The translations under genes and the position numbers were made by a program. A model generated the notes under the pieces. The model did no database searches and was not told where the DNA came from. It saw only the letters and a program-made list of their open reading frames with translations. Below are positions 1 through 6,071 of a stretch of 9,647 nt of DNA, piece by piece (the first letter of the stretch is position 1; each line of letters opens with the position of its first letter). Source of the DNA: Patescibacteria group bacterium (GTDB lineage: Bacteria > Patescibacteriota > Minisyncoccia > UBA6257 > UBA11618); contig DPNX01000035.1 of assembly GCA_003539915.1 (NCBI GenBank), positions 1 to 9,647 of the forward strand, written 5' to 3'.

Positions 1-244
1 GATACTGATCTGAATAATTATTTGTTGTCTGGGAGTCAGGAGCTTGGGAGTCAGGAGTTAATGAGCCTGTATCAGGAATAGCAGGTATTTCTTGTGTCTT
101 TTGTACCCCCATTGTTTCTGGAGTTGAGATGAGGGAGGCTTTTATATCTTGAACCTGACCTAATAGGTAAAAAACCATTCCCGAAAGAAATCCTGTTAGT
201 ACTAATAGCGTTATCACAATCCACTTCATAATATTACTTTTCAT
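1..244 (-). CDS. Partial membrane-anchored protein, N-terminal part
   Basis: This frame is open from an ATG at 244 to the window edge (81 codons), so the C-terminal part is missing. The translation starts MKSNIMKWIVITLL and has one hydrophobic segment at about residues 8-28, then a polar stretch rich in Pro, Ser, Thr, Asp and Gln (residues about 40-80). This is the layout of a protein anchored by an uncleaved N-terminal helix with a flexible extracytoplasmic linker. The linker contains a five-residue repeat (PDSQ twice) encoded by a 15-base tandem repeat. An in-frame ATG at codon 6 is an alternative start, and neither has a clear Shine-Dalgarno. It is divergent from the comEC operon, with 46 bases between the starts. 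I do not recognise the family because the functional domain lies outside the window. Confidence 0.6.
   Translation of the reverse strand, partial: MKSNIMKWIVITLLVLTGFLSGMVFYLLGQVQDIKASLISTPETMGVQKTQEIPAIPDTGSLTPDSQAPDSQTTNNYSDQY
30..59. repeat. Two-copy 15-bp tandem repeat
   Basis: The unit TGGGAGTCAGGAGYT occurs twice back to back with one mismatch (C43 versus T58). It lies in frame in the minus-strand partial gene and encodes the repeated PDSQ motif of the linker. Slippage in a linker would be tolerated because the unit is a multiple of three. Confidence 0.8.
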
Positions 245-290
245 TATAAACCATACTTATAGTTATAGAATAGTTATTAGTAGTGGATAA

Positions 291-1706
291 ATGACTAGTT
301 ACAACATTTTCTTTTTTTCAATCTTAGCTTTTTTATTAGGAGTAGCTATCGCTAGTCTTCAATTAAGCTTGTTAATTTTAATAAGCGTAACTCTATTACT
401 AGCCTTCATTTTCTCGTTATTTAAAAAACTATCCTCATTGATTTTAATAACACTTCTTATCCCTGCAGGCTTTTTTTATTTAATTTGGAATAACTTCCAG
501 TATTATAATCACTCAATAGTCTTTAATGAGAATATAAGTTTTAAAGGAATGGTTATAGATGAGCCGGTAAAAAATCTGGAACAGCAAACTTTTGTTCTTA
601 AGGTACAGAATTCTTTTCTAGGCAGACTTCTTATCAAAACCGATTTGTATCCTCAGTATCATTATGGGGATGTCTTATCAATCAAGGGGGAAATTGATAT
701 TCCGCCTCCTGACTATTACGGCCGATATTTAAAAAAAGAAGGTGTGCAGGGGACTGTTAGATTTGCTCGAATAGATGTTCTAAAAAGAGGCGGGGGTAAT
801 TATTTTAAAAAAATATTAATAGATGTAAAGGGAGGTGTTATCTATGCTTATCACCAACTCCTACCTTTTAATAAGGGTTCTTTTCTTGCTGGCATGACTC
901 TAGGAGAAAAAGGCGGTTTAAGTAAGGGATTTTTAGATAAGCTATCTTTGAGTGGTACTCGACACCTTACCGCTCTCTCAGGCCTTCACTTAACTATATT
1001 GATCTTTATAGTATTTGGCGCACTTAATTATTTTCTGCCCAAAAAAACAGCTTCCTGGACTACTCTATTGCTAATCTTATTGTTTCTTGCTTTAACTGGT
1101 TTTAAATTATCAGCCTCCCGAGCTGTTCTGATGGCTTTTCTAGTCATGTTAGCTAAAGAAACTAATCGTCTTTATAGCTCTCGTAATGCCTTAGCCTTAA
1201 CTGCTTTAGTGTTAGTTATAATTAATCCTTACGTTTTAGTTTTTGATGTCGGTTTTCAACTATCTTTTTTGGCGGTCATAGGCATTATCTGTCTCTCACC
1301 AATTATCAAGAAGGTTTTATTATTGAAAAACAAAGGATTTTTAGGTTGGAAGGAGGGTTTGAGTATTACCATCGCTGCTCAATTAGCTGTAGCTCCTATT
1401 CTTATTAGTCAGTTTGGAAACTTCACCCTCACTTCATTTATCTCCAATATCCTTATTCTCTTTACCGTCCCAGTAGTTATGGTTTTAGGTTATCTAGCCA
1501 GTATTATTTACTATCTTTTCCTCCCCTTAGCTATCTTCATCAGCTGGATCATCAGCTTTATTCTTAGCTATCAGATATTAATTATTAATATTTTTTCCAA
1601 GCTAGCTATTAGCTTCAACCCACCTCTTAATATCTGGGTCATCATCATTTATTATTTACTTCTAGCCACAATCGTCTATATTTTTAAGAGATATGAAACT
1701 TTATAA
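291..1706 (+). CDS. comEC: ComEC/Rec2-type DNA-uptake channel protein (Competence domain, no lactamase domain)
   Basis: Likely polytopic inner-membrane channel for single-stranded DNA import in natural transformation. Residues 5-66 form about three hydrophobic helices, then a soluble OB-like section (about 76-165, DUF4131 type), then the Competence-domain helices (about 195-465). The family signature HLTALSGLHL is at 225-234, followed by a segment with SASRAVLMA, then INPYVLVFDVGFQLSFLAVIGI, and AAQLAVAPILISQFG near 365. Single-chain ComEC proteins continue into a metallo-beta-lactamase domain; here the frame stops after 471 residues and that domain is the next gene, overlapping by 14 bases in another frame. 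The start has only a weak GTGGA upstream. Family assignment is firm; its role in transformation is inferred from the family. Confidence 0.9.
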   Translation: MTSYNIFFFSILAFLLGVAIASLQLSLLILISVTLLLAFIFSLFKKLSSLILITLLIPAGFFYLIWNNFQYYNHSIVFNENISFKGMVIDEPVKNLEQQTFVLKVQNSFLGRLLIKTDLYPQYHYGDVLSIKGEIDIPPPDYYGRYLKKEGVQGTVRFARIDVLKRGGGNYFKKILIDVKGGVIYAYHQLLPFNKGSFLAGMTLGEKGGLSKGFLDKLSLSGTRHLTALSGLHLTILIFIVFGALNYFLPKKTASWTTLLLILLFLALTGFKLSASRAVLMAFLVMLAKETNRLYSSRNALALTALVLVIINPYVLVFDVGFQLSFLAVIGIICLSPIIKKVLLLKNKGFLGWKEGLSITIAAQLAVAPILISQFGNFTLTSFISNILILFTVPVVMVLGYLASIIYYLFLPLAIFISWIISFILSYQILIINIFSKLAISFNPPLNIWVIIIYYLLLATIVYIFKRYETL

Positions 1707-2520
1707 AGGATTCCTACTTTCAACCATTATAGTCCTAATAGTCTTTAATGGTTGGATCTGGCAACAAGTATACTTTCAGACTTTGGCTGAGCCCGCTATC
1801 TACTTCCTTGATATTGGTCAGGGTGATAGTCAGTTAATTAGCTTTCCCTCGGTTAAAATACTAATTGATGGTGGTCGAGATCAGAGAGTATTGAGTGAGT
1901 TAGATAAAGCTCTTCCAGATTTTGATGATAATATTATTGACCTTGTTATTCTTACCCACCCCGATTCTGATCACTTTGGGGGATTAATAGAAGTTCTTAA
2001 GAACTATAAAGTAGGAGCTTTTATATCTAATGGACAGTTAGGTAAGGGGAAAAAGTTTAAAGAACTTCAAAAAACTCTTGTTAACTCAAATCTGAGAGCT
2101 ATTAATATCTTGGCTGGAGACAAGATTAGATACCAAGATTACCTCATTAGAATAATCTCACCAGATCCCGTAGCTTTGAATAGGGACAATAAGAATGAAG
2201 CTAGTATAGTTTTACTATTAGAAGTTAATGGTAACAAGGTTTTGTTAACTGGTGATATTGGTTTTGAAACTGAAAATAAATTGCTACAAAAATACGATCT
2301 CAAATCTGATATCTTAAAGGTAGCTCATCATGGTTCTAGATTTTCTTCTGGTAGAGAATTTGTTGAGCAGGTTAATCCCAAGATTAGTATTATTGAGGTT
2401 GGTAAGAATCCTTATGGCCATCCTCATCCGCAAGTTTTAGAAACCTTAGCTTCCGCCAACTCCACTATCTATCGCACTGATGTAGATGGAACAATAAAAA
2501 TTATTTTGGATAAGAAATAA
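1693..2520 (+). CDS. ComEC-type metallo-beta-lactamase-fold hydrolase, membrane anchored
   Basis: This matches the C-terminal hydrolase domain of ComEC as an independent 275-residue protein. It has its own hydrophobic N-terminal segment (residues 7-23), then LDIGQGDSQ (39-47), IDGG (58-61), the metal-binding THPDSDHFGG (88-97), LLTGD (184-188), LKVAHHGS (208-215), an NPYGHPHP motif (239-246) and YRTDVDGTI near the end. The metal-ligand motifs look intact, so a nuclease role in degrading the non-imported strand, as proposed for ComEC, is plausible. It starts inside the end of comEC (overlap 1693-1706), indicating translational coupling. The N-terminal anchor and intact flanking domains argue for a true split gene, not a sequencing frameshift. 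The upstream AAGAG is a weak ribosome-binding site. Confidence 0.9.
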   Translation: MKLYKGFLLSTIIVLIVFNGWIWQQVYFQTLAEPAIYFLDIGQGDSQLISFPSVKILIDGGRDQRVLSELDKALPDFDDNIIDLVILTHPDSDHFGGLIEVLKNYKVGAFISNGQLGKGKKFKELQKTLVNSNLRAINILAGDKIRYQDYLIRIISPDPVALNRDNKNEASIVLLLEVNGNKVLLTGDIGFETENKLLQKYDLKSDILKVAHHGSRFSSGREFVEQVNPKISIIEVGKNPYGHPHPQVLETLASANSTIYRTDVDGTIKIILDKK

Positions 2521-2522
2521 AT

Positions 2523-3593
2523 ATGAATAAGAGCTCTGTTAAATTTTTTCTAGTTTTAATCACCATCTTGCTAGTTGTTCAAGCCCTAGTTTATTTCTCT
2601 CTCAACTTTCAAGATGTTAAGGATCTACTCGGCTCCTCTAAAGATTCAGTTGAAAGCTTAGATTATAAATCTATCAGGCTCTCAAAATTCTCTGGTCAAA
2701 ACAATCCCTCCACTACCATCAAGAAATGTCCCTTTACCACCAACCAACAACCATCTCACAAACCAGCTATTTTCTCTGAAATAGCTTGGATGGGAGGTGT
2801 TGATCAGGGTAATAAGGAGTGGTTTAAAATTCAAAAAACAACGGCGGGCAAAATAGATATCAAAGGTTGGCAGGTGATCAATAAAAATGGCCGATTGTTT
2901 ATCAATGTAGATAACTCAACCATTCTCTCAGATCAACAAGCTTTTCTGACCTTTTATCGTGGCCCTGATTTTAAGGGAGCTATTAAGAACACTAGCGAAG
3001 CCTTAAAAATATTTGATTCCAATTGTAACTTGATTGATGAGGCATCTGCCCAACCTCTATGGCCAGCTGGTAATAATGATAAAAAGCTAACCATGAAAAG
3101 GTCGGCTAATCTGACTTGGTATGACGATGGTACAAAAAAGAAAGCATCTAAAAAATCTAAAGATCAAGAAGAGTATTCTGTAGATCTGCCAGCTCAACCG
3201 GTTGATCAGTTAATTATTAGCCGCGTTCAAGCTGGATCAGAAATAAGTTCTCAAGATGAGTTTATTGAGATATACAATCCTACCAACCAAGACCTCAACT
3301 TAGAAAACCTATCTCTCAAGAAAAGGACTAGGTCGGGTAGAGAATATACCTTAGTTTCTCCATCTAAATTTAAAGGTACTTTAAAAACCAAGGAATACTT
3401 CATTATTGCTCATAAGGAATATATAGGAGAGCTAAACTTATCATACTCCAATCACTCTAGCCCTATCGCTTATTCTCATAACAGTATTATTCTTTACGAC
3501 ACCACCGGCCAAGTCATTAATGAGGTCAGTTATGAAAGGATCAATAAGGATGAAATTTGGCAAAATGAAAAATCCCCTCAGGAAGGGGATTAA
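2523..3593 (+). CDS. Membrane-anchored protein with two lamin-tail (LTD) domains
   Basis: The 356-residue protein begins two bases after the preceding stop, so it is in the same operon. An N-terminal hydrophobic helix (residues 7-28) anchors it, followed by a Ser/Asn-rich linker. Two lamin-tail-like beta domains follow: about 82-195 (IFSEIAWMGG, EWFKIQKTT, DIKGWQVINKNGR) and about 229-340 (LIISRVQ, DEFIEIYNPTNQDLNLENLSLKKR, EYFIIAHKEY, SIILYDTTGQVINEVSYE). A Lys-rich linker (205-214) separates them. Bacterial LTD domains are known to occur with membrane-linked hydrolases, including metallo-beta-lactamase-fold proteins, which fits this position. An extracytoplasmic role in binding DNA or surface ligands for the uptake machinery is inference only. 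The last codons overlap a terminator hairpin and the convergent gene by four bases. Confidence 0.8.
   Translation: MNKSSVKFFLVLITILLVVQALVYFSLNFQDVKDLLGSSKDSVESLDYKSIRLSKFSGQNNPSTTIKKCPFTTNQQPSHKPAIFSEIAWMGGVDQGNKEWFKIQKTTAGKIDIKGWQVINKNGRLFINVDNSTILSDQQAFLTFYRGPDFKGAIKNTSEALKIFDSNCNLIDEASAQPLWPAGNNDKKLTMKRSANLTWYDDGTKKKASKKSKDQEEYSVDLPAQPVDQLIISRVQAGSEISSQDEFIEIYNPTNQDLNLENLSLKKRTRSGREYTLVSPSKFKGTLKTKEYFIIAHKEYIGELNLSYSNHSSPIAYSHNSIILYDTTGQVINEVSYERINKDEIWQNEKSPQEGD
3567..3591 (-). terminator. Terminator of the small HTH gene, embedded in the LTD gene end
   Basis: A perfect 7-bp stem (AATCCCC / GGGGATT, 3571-3577 with 3585-3591) has a 7-base loop. Read on the minus strand it runs into five T residues followed by C, so it fits an intrinsic terminator in that direction. 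On the plus strand it is followed by TAATCTT, a poor U tract. It lies within the last codons of the lamin-tail gene. Confidence 0.6.
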
Positions 3594-3805
3594 TCTTCCA
3601 CTTTGTTTAGAAAGGGTAGGTTGTATTTTTTGATAAACTCGATAAGACTCTTGCGAGGAATTCTACGATGATTGGAGCCTGGAATTTTAAATCCCTTCAG
3701 CAACCCCTGCTCGAATAGAGAGATAACTTTAGCGATAGAGATACAACAAATTCTAGCTACATCTCCAGTGGTAAAGATTTCCGCCTTCTTCCATGCCTTA
3801 CTCAT
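3590..3805 (-). CDS. Small MerR/excisionase-like helix-turn-helix DNA-binding protein
   Basis: A 71-residue single-domain protein. Residues 10-62 fit the winged helix-turn-helix of the excisionase/BldC-like (HTH_17) group: FTTGDVARICCIS (helix-turn-helix), the second helix KVISLFEQGLLKGF, then the wing motif KIPGSNHRRIPRKSLIEFI. There is no effector or dimerisation domain, so it should act as a minimal DNA binder. A good Shine-Dalgarno (AAAGGA at 3812-3817) precedes the ATG. The gene ends tail-to-tail with the LTD gene, sharing TTAA as both stops, and is divergent from the orphan gene at 3947. Autoregulation or control of that gene is inferred from position. No integrase is nearby, so a phage excisionase role is unlikely. 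Confidence 0.8.
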   Translation of the reverse strand: MSKAWKKAEIFTTGDVARICCISIAKVISLFEQGLLKGFKIPGSNHRRIPRKSLIEFIKKYNLPFLNKVED

Positions 3806-3842
3806 TAATTTTCCTTTCTAATAAATTCAATTTACTACCTTT

Positions 3843-3870
3843 ATTCTATAATCCCTAAGTATTAACACAA
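3843..3870 (-). promoter_or_regulatory. Possible promoter of the HTH gene
   Basis: On the minus strand TTGTGT (3865-3870) and TAGAAT (3843-3848) are separated by 16 bases, about 40 bases upstream of the ATG and upstream of the Shine-Dalgarno. Both boxes deviate from consensus, so this is tentative. Confidence 0.35.
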
Positions 3871-3921
3871 CATTGACAAATCAGATATTTTCTGTCATCT
3901 TATAGAAGAACATTGCCAATG
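3869..3921. promoter_or_regulatory. Control region of the orphan gene: TTGACA, long spacer, dyad and direct repeats
   Basis: A perfect -35 box TTGACA lies at 3873-3878. No good -10 exists at 17 bases; the nearest candidates are TCTTAT (3898-3903, spacer 19) and TATAGA (3901-3906, spacer 22). An imperfect dyad with arms TGACA (3874-3878) and TGTCA (3893-3897) fills the spacer. AACATTGMCAA occurs twice as a direct repeat (3869-3879 and 3909-3919), 40 bases apart, and the second copy overlaps the perfect palindrome CATTGCCAATG (3911-3921). The layout suggests a regulated promoter; the regulator is inferred. Confidence 0.4.
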
Positions 3922-3946
3922 ATTTTATTGAGAGGAGATCATAATA

Positions 3947-4333
3947 ATGAGAGCTGGAGAAATTGAAGTTGTATTAACTCCTATACCTCCTCCTTATAAA
4001 GGTGGGCAGACAAAAGCTCACTATCAGGAAGGAGCGATGATGAAAGTCCATATATCATCTTCACAACTACCTTTCGTCCGAGCGGATCTCTGCGAGGTAA
4101 GAGGTCTGCTAGAAGGTGCGATGGGCGGTCCTATAAAAGGGAAAATTCACCTTGTTATTCATGAAGGACTGGTTAGTATAACTGGTCAGTTGGAAGCTCA
4201 TGATAAAGGCTTGGCTGAAAGTTTTATCCAAGTTGTGTTACCAATCGTTTATCGACGCCTAGCTGGCCTCGCTACTCAATTCAGCACAATGAATCATCGC
4301 ATCGATGTCGAATACACAATTGATTATTGCTGA
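3947..4333 (+). CDS. Orphan hypothetical protein with two candidate starts
   Basis: I do not recognise this 128-residue protein. It has no membrane segment or signal peptide. The first ATG (3947) has a strong AGGAG (3933-3937, spacing 9). A second in-frame ATG pair (4037 and 4040, codons 31-32) is also preceded by a strong AAGGAG (4029-4034), giving a 97-residue form starting MKVHISSSQLPF. The first 30 residues (LTPIPPPYKGGQ) come partly from a hairpin-forming sequence and look low in constraint, so the shorter form may be the folded core. The core alternates strand-like (KIHLVIHEGLVSITGQLEA) and helix-like (AESFIQVVLPIVYRRLAGLA) stretches and ends in Cys. Base composition looks higher in GC than neighbours. 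It is monocistronic, ending at a strong terminator. Confidence 0.65.
   Translation: MRAGEIEVVLTPIPPPYKGGQTKAHYQEGAMMKVHISSSQLPFVRADLCEVRGLLEGAMGGPIKGKIHLVIHEGLVSITGQLEAHDKGLAESFIQVVLPIVYRRLAGLATQFSTMNHRIDVEYTIDYC
3988..4006 (+). repeat. Small imperfect inverted repeat between the two starts
   Basis: CCTT / AAGG (3992-3995 with 3999-4002) around an ATA loop, extended after one mismatch by CC / GG, forms a hairpin within the codons for PPYKGG. It lies between the two candidate starts of the orphan gene and could affect use of the downstream start, or be a small dispersed palindrome. Confidence 0.35.
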
Positions 4334-4355
4334 CTTTGATCTTGCGCACCAAGAG

Positions 4356-4378
4356 CCCCTCTATTGAGGGGTTTTTTT
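4356..4378 (+). terminator. Intrinsic terminator of the orphan gene
   Basis: CCCCTC (4356-4361), loop TATT, GAGGGG (4366-4371), then seven T residues (4372-4378), starting 22 bases after the stop. It is a textbook plus-strand terminator. On the minus strand no U tract follows, so it would not serve the tRNA gene. Confidence 0.93.
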
Positions 4379-4389
4379 ATAAGAAATTG

Positions 4390-4460
4390 CTGCCAGACAG
4401 GGAGTCGAACCCCAATTTCCTGGGCCAGAACCAGGCGTCCTACCATTAGACGATCTGGCA
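4390..4460 (-). tRNA. tRNA-Gln (anticodon CUG)
   Basis: A complete 71-base cloverleaf. The acceptor stem is TGCCAGA (4460-4454) with TCTGGCA (4397-4391). The D arm is GTC/GAC with an AATGGTA-type loop. The anticodon stem CCTGG/CCAGG encloses TTCTGGC, giving anticodon CTG, which reads CAG. The T loop is TTCGACT on a 5-bp stem with two wobble pairs. The U1-A72 pair and G73 discriminator match known glutamine tRNAs. The 3' CCA is not encoded (the bases after G73 are CAA), so it must be added by the CCA enzyme. It lies in minus orientation after fmt, with its own promoter. Confidence 0.93.
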
Positions 4461-4473
4461 ATTTCGTGGTCTT

Positions 4474-4502
4474 AGTATAATATAAGTTTTAATAAAAACC
4501 AA
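4474..4502 (-). promoter_or_regulatory. Promoter of tRNA-Gln
   Basis: On the minus strand TTGGTT (4497-4502), a 17-base spacer and TATACT (4474-4479, 5 of 6 to consensus) place the start about 7 bases before the mature tRNA. It lies just past the fmt stop, so the tRNA can be transcribed independently of fmt. Confidence 0.6.
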
Positions 4503-4509
4503 TACCAAG

Positions 4510-5328
4510 CTATATCTTCTCATCAATCTCTTTAGGTTTCTCTCCAGCAAACTGTATCTTCTTTAATATCAATTGATCATCTTTCAATTCAGCTTCTAAG
4601 ATCTTCATTCTTTTTCCATCTTTGAAAGCATAAGCTCCCGGCTCTGGATTAAGAGCTCTCACTTTACGCCAAATAGTAATAGGATCATCTTTTTCTAAAT
4701 CAACTTCCGCATCTTCAGTTTGAAATTTATTGGTCAAAGTTGCTTGATCATGATCTTGAACATGAGGAGCAATCTCTTCTTTGATATATTCAGGTAGGGT
4801 TTTAATCAGTAACTGTCCACTTAACTTAGCTAATTTCTCTGACAAAGAGGTGTAAGTGTCAGTATCTTCAATTAATAACTTTTCTTGATTTAATATTGGG
4901 CCATGATCAACCTCTTCATCAATGACAAATAAGCTAGTACCTGTTTCTTTTTCTCCTGCCATAATAACGCTCTGAATAGGGGTAGCGCCACGATACTTAG
5001 GCAGAAGCGAAGGATGAACTCCTACCATACCCTTTTGAGGCATCTCAACAACCCATTTGGGCAAGATCTTACCGTAAGCTGCTAGAACAAAAACATCAGC
5101 ATCAAAACTCTCCAATTGCTGAGCAAAGGATTGATCTAATTCTTCTGGTTGTAAAACCGGAATGGACTGACCCACCAACTTCTTCACTGCTGGGGGAGTA
5201 ATAATCTTTTTACGACCACTTGGTCGATCAGGATTAGTAACCACCGCTACCGGCGGCATATCAGCATTAATTAATTCTTGTAGTACGTCAGCTGCAAAAT
5301 CTGGTGTACCAAAATATATGTACTTCAT
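4510..5328 (-). CDS. fmt: Methionyl-tRNA formyltransferase, short form with altered catalytic motif
   Basis: Formylates Met on initiator tRNA using 10-formyl-tetrahydrofolate. The N-terminal domain (1-180) shows YFGTPDFAADVL (5-16), NPDRPSGR (32-39), AAYGKILP (83-90), the loop VHPSLLPKYRGATPIQ (104-119) and EEVDHGPIL (138-146). The C-terminal domain shows KVRALNPEPGAYAF and FAGEKPKE. The 272 residues compare with about 310 in typical bacterial enzymes; the missing part is mostly at the C-terminus. The family's catalytic triad is Asn-His-Asp; His105 and Asp141 are present, but the Asn position (usual NVHPSLLP) is Gly103, encoded GGA. Activity is therefore uncertain. The ATG directly abuts the def stop (TAAATG), so translation is coupled to def. 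Confidence 0.9.
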   Translation of the reverse strand: MKYIYFGTPDFAADVLQELINADMPPVAVVTNPDRPSGRKKIITPPAVKKLVGQSIPVLQPEELDQSFAQQLESFDADVFVLAAYGKILPKWVVEMPQKGMVGVHPSLLPKYRGATPIQSVIMAGEKETGTSLFVIDEEVDHGPILNQEKLLIEDTDTYTSLSEKLAKLSGQLLIKTLPEYIKEEIAPHVQDHDQATLTNKFQTEDAEVDLEKDDPITIWRKVRALNPEPGAYAFKDGKRMKILEAELKDDQLILKKIQFAGEKPKEIDEKI

Positions 5329-5802
5329 TTATTTTTCTGTAGAGTAGATATCTTTGGATTTATCAATAAACAATTTACCCTCCAAGTGATCAAGCTCGTG
5401 TTGAAATACTCGAGCTAGAAAACCCCGGGCCTTAATCTTTAATTTCTTGCCGTCAGCATTCTGACCCTCCAACCAGACCTTGTCTGCTCTGATCACCGTA
5501 CCAAACTTATCTGGCACACTCAGACAACCTTCTTCCATCTCACTCTTTTCATCAGACTTTTTTATTATCTTTGGATTGAAGATCGCATAAAACTTGTGAT
5601 CCACTTCTGCCACAAACATTTTTTCATTTAAACCCACCTGATTGGCACTCAAACCAACACCATCAGCTCTTCTCATTGTAGTCCTCATCTTTTTAATCAA
5701 CTCCCGAATCTCTTTTTTGGTATATTTATCAAAATCAAAAGCAGCGATCTTCTTTCGCAATATTTTTTCTTCTGTTTTATTTTTCTCTAGATATATCTTC
5801 AT
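5329..5802 (-). CDS. def: Peptide deformylase
   Basis: Removes the N-formyl group from nascent proteins, the partner reaction to the downstream fmt. All three family motifs are intact: GVGLSANQVG (48-57, Gln55), EEGCLSVP (90-97, metal ligand Cys93) and QHELDHLEG (134-142, metal ligands His135 and His139, catalytic Glu136). At 157 residues the length is near the usual 150-190. The start codon lies 26 bases inside the 3' end of the upstream small gene, and the stop directly abuts the fmt ATG, so the three form one tight operon. No clear Shine-Dalgarno is present, only an A-rich stretch, consistent with coupled translation. Confidence 0.95.
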   Translation of the reverse strand: MKIYLEKNKTEEKILRKKIAAFDFDKYTKKEIRELIKKMRTTMRRADGVGLSANQVGLNEKMFVAEVDHKFYAIFNPKIIKKSDEKSEMEEGCLSVPDKFGTVIRADKVWLEGQNADGKKLKIKARGFLARVFQHELDHLEGKLFIDKSKDIYSTEK

Positions 5803-6064
5803 CTTTTTTATACCAAAGCTTCATGAAATAAGCTCCTTTATTTTTTATATTCTTCCTCTCAGCAATTTTCTCCGCTAAAGCAATTAACTGTTGATTATCA
5901 TTTTTCTTAGCTAAGCGCATGTATAGAGACTTGTGATTAGGATCCTCTAAAATCTCCGTGAGACGTAAGCCGGTCAATTGATGAGATTCATAAACTCTCG
6001 ACGTCTTGCCCCGATCTGAAAGCTCATTCATATAATCGGGAAGGATCTTTTTAATGTCTTCCAT
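5777..6064 (-). CDS. Small soluble hypothetical protein heading the def-fmt operon
   Basis: A 95-residue protein from the ATG at 6064 (MEDIKKILPDYMNELSDRG). A TTG at 6100 would extend it by 12 residues, but that TTG forms part of a likely -35 box, so I prefer the ATG. It looks helical and charged, with no membrane segment. It has the blocks LTGLRLTEILEDPNHKSLYM (residues 43-62), AKKNDNQQLIALAEKIAERK and NIKNKGAYFMKLWYK. This resembles small proteins I associate with Patescibacteria genomes, but I cannot name a function. It overlaps def by 26 bases and is first in the operon with def and fmt. There is no Shine-Dalgarno, and the promoter position suggests a leaderless mRNA. Confidence 0.75.
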   Translation of the reverse strand: MEDIKKILPDYMNELSDRGKTSRVYESHQLTGLRLTEILEDPNHKSLYMRLAKKNDNQQLIALAEKIAERKNIKNKGAYFMKLWYKKDEDISREK

Positions 6065-6071
6065 AATCAAA

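Noticed and set aside
245..290. Promoter for comEC in the 46-base divergent gap
   Set aside because: TATAGT (258-263) and TATAGA (264-269) could be -10 boxes, but no -35 of reasonable quality lies at 16-18 bases, so no promoter was called.
1680..1720. Possible frameshift splitting a single-chain ComEC into two frames
   Set aside because: The downstream protein begins with its own hydrophobic anchor and has complete motifs, and the upstream protein ends after the last membrane helices. An overlapping pair of complete genes explains the sequence better than an error.
3590..4460. Integrated genetic element at the tRNA-Gln 3' end (excisionase-like HTH plus orphan gene)
   Set aside because: No integrase is present, and I could find no second copy of the tRNA 3' segment (the T-arm and acceptor sequence) upstream of the HTH gene that would serve as the other attachment site.
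5642..5878. Plus-strand 78-codon frame opposite def and the small upstream gene
   Set aside because: It is antisense to the deformylase motifs, and its hydrophobic look comes from the reverse complement of Lys/Glu-rich coding sequence.
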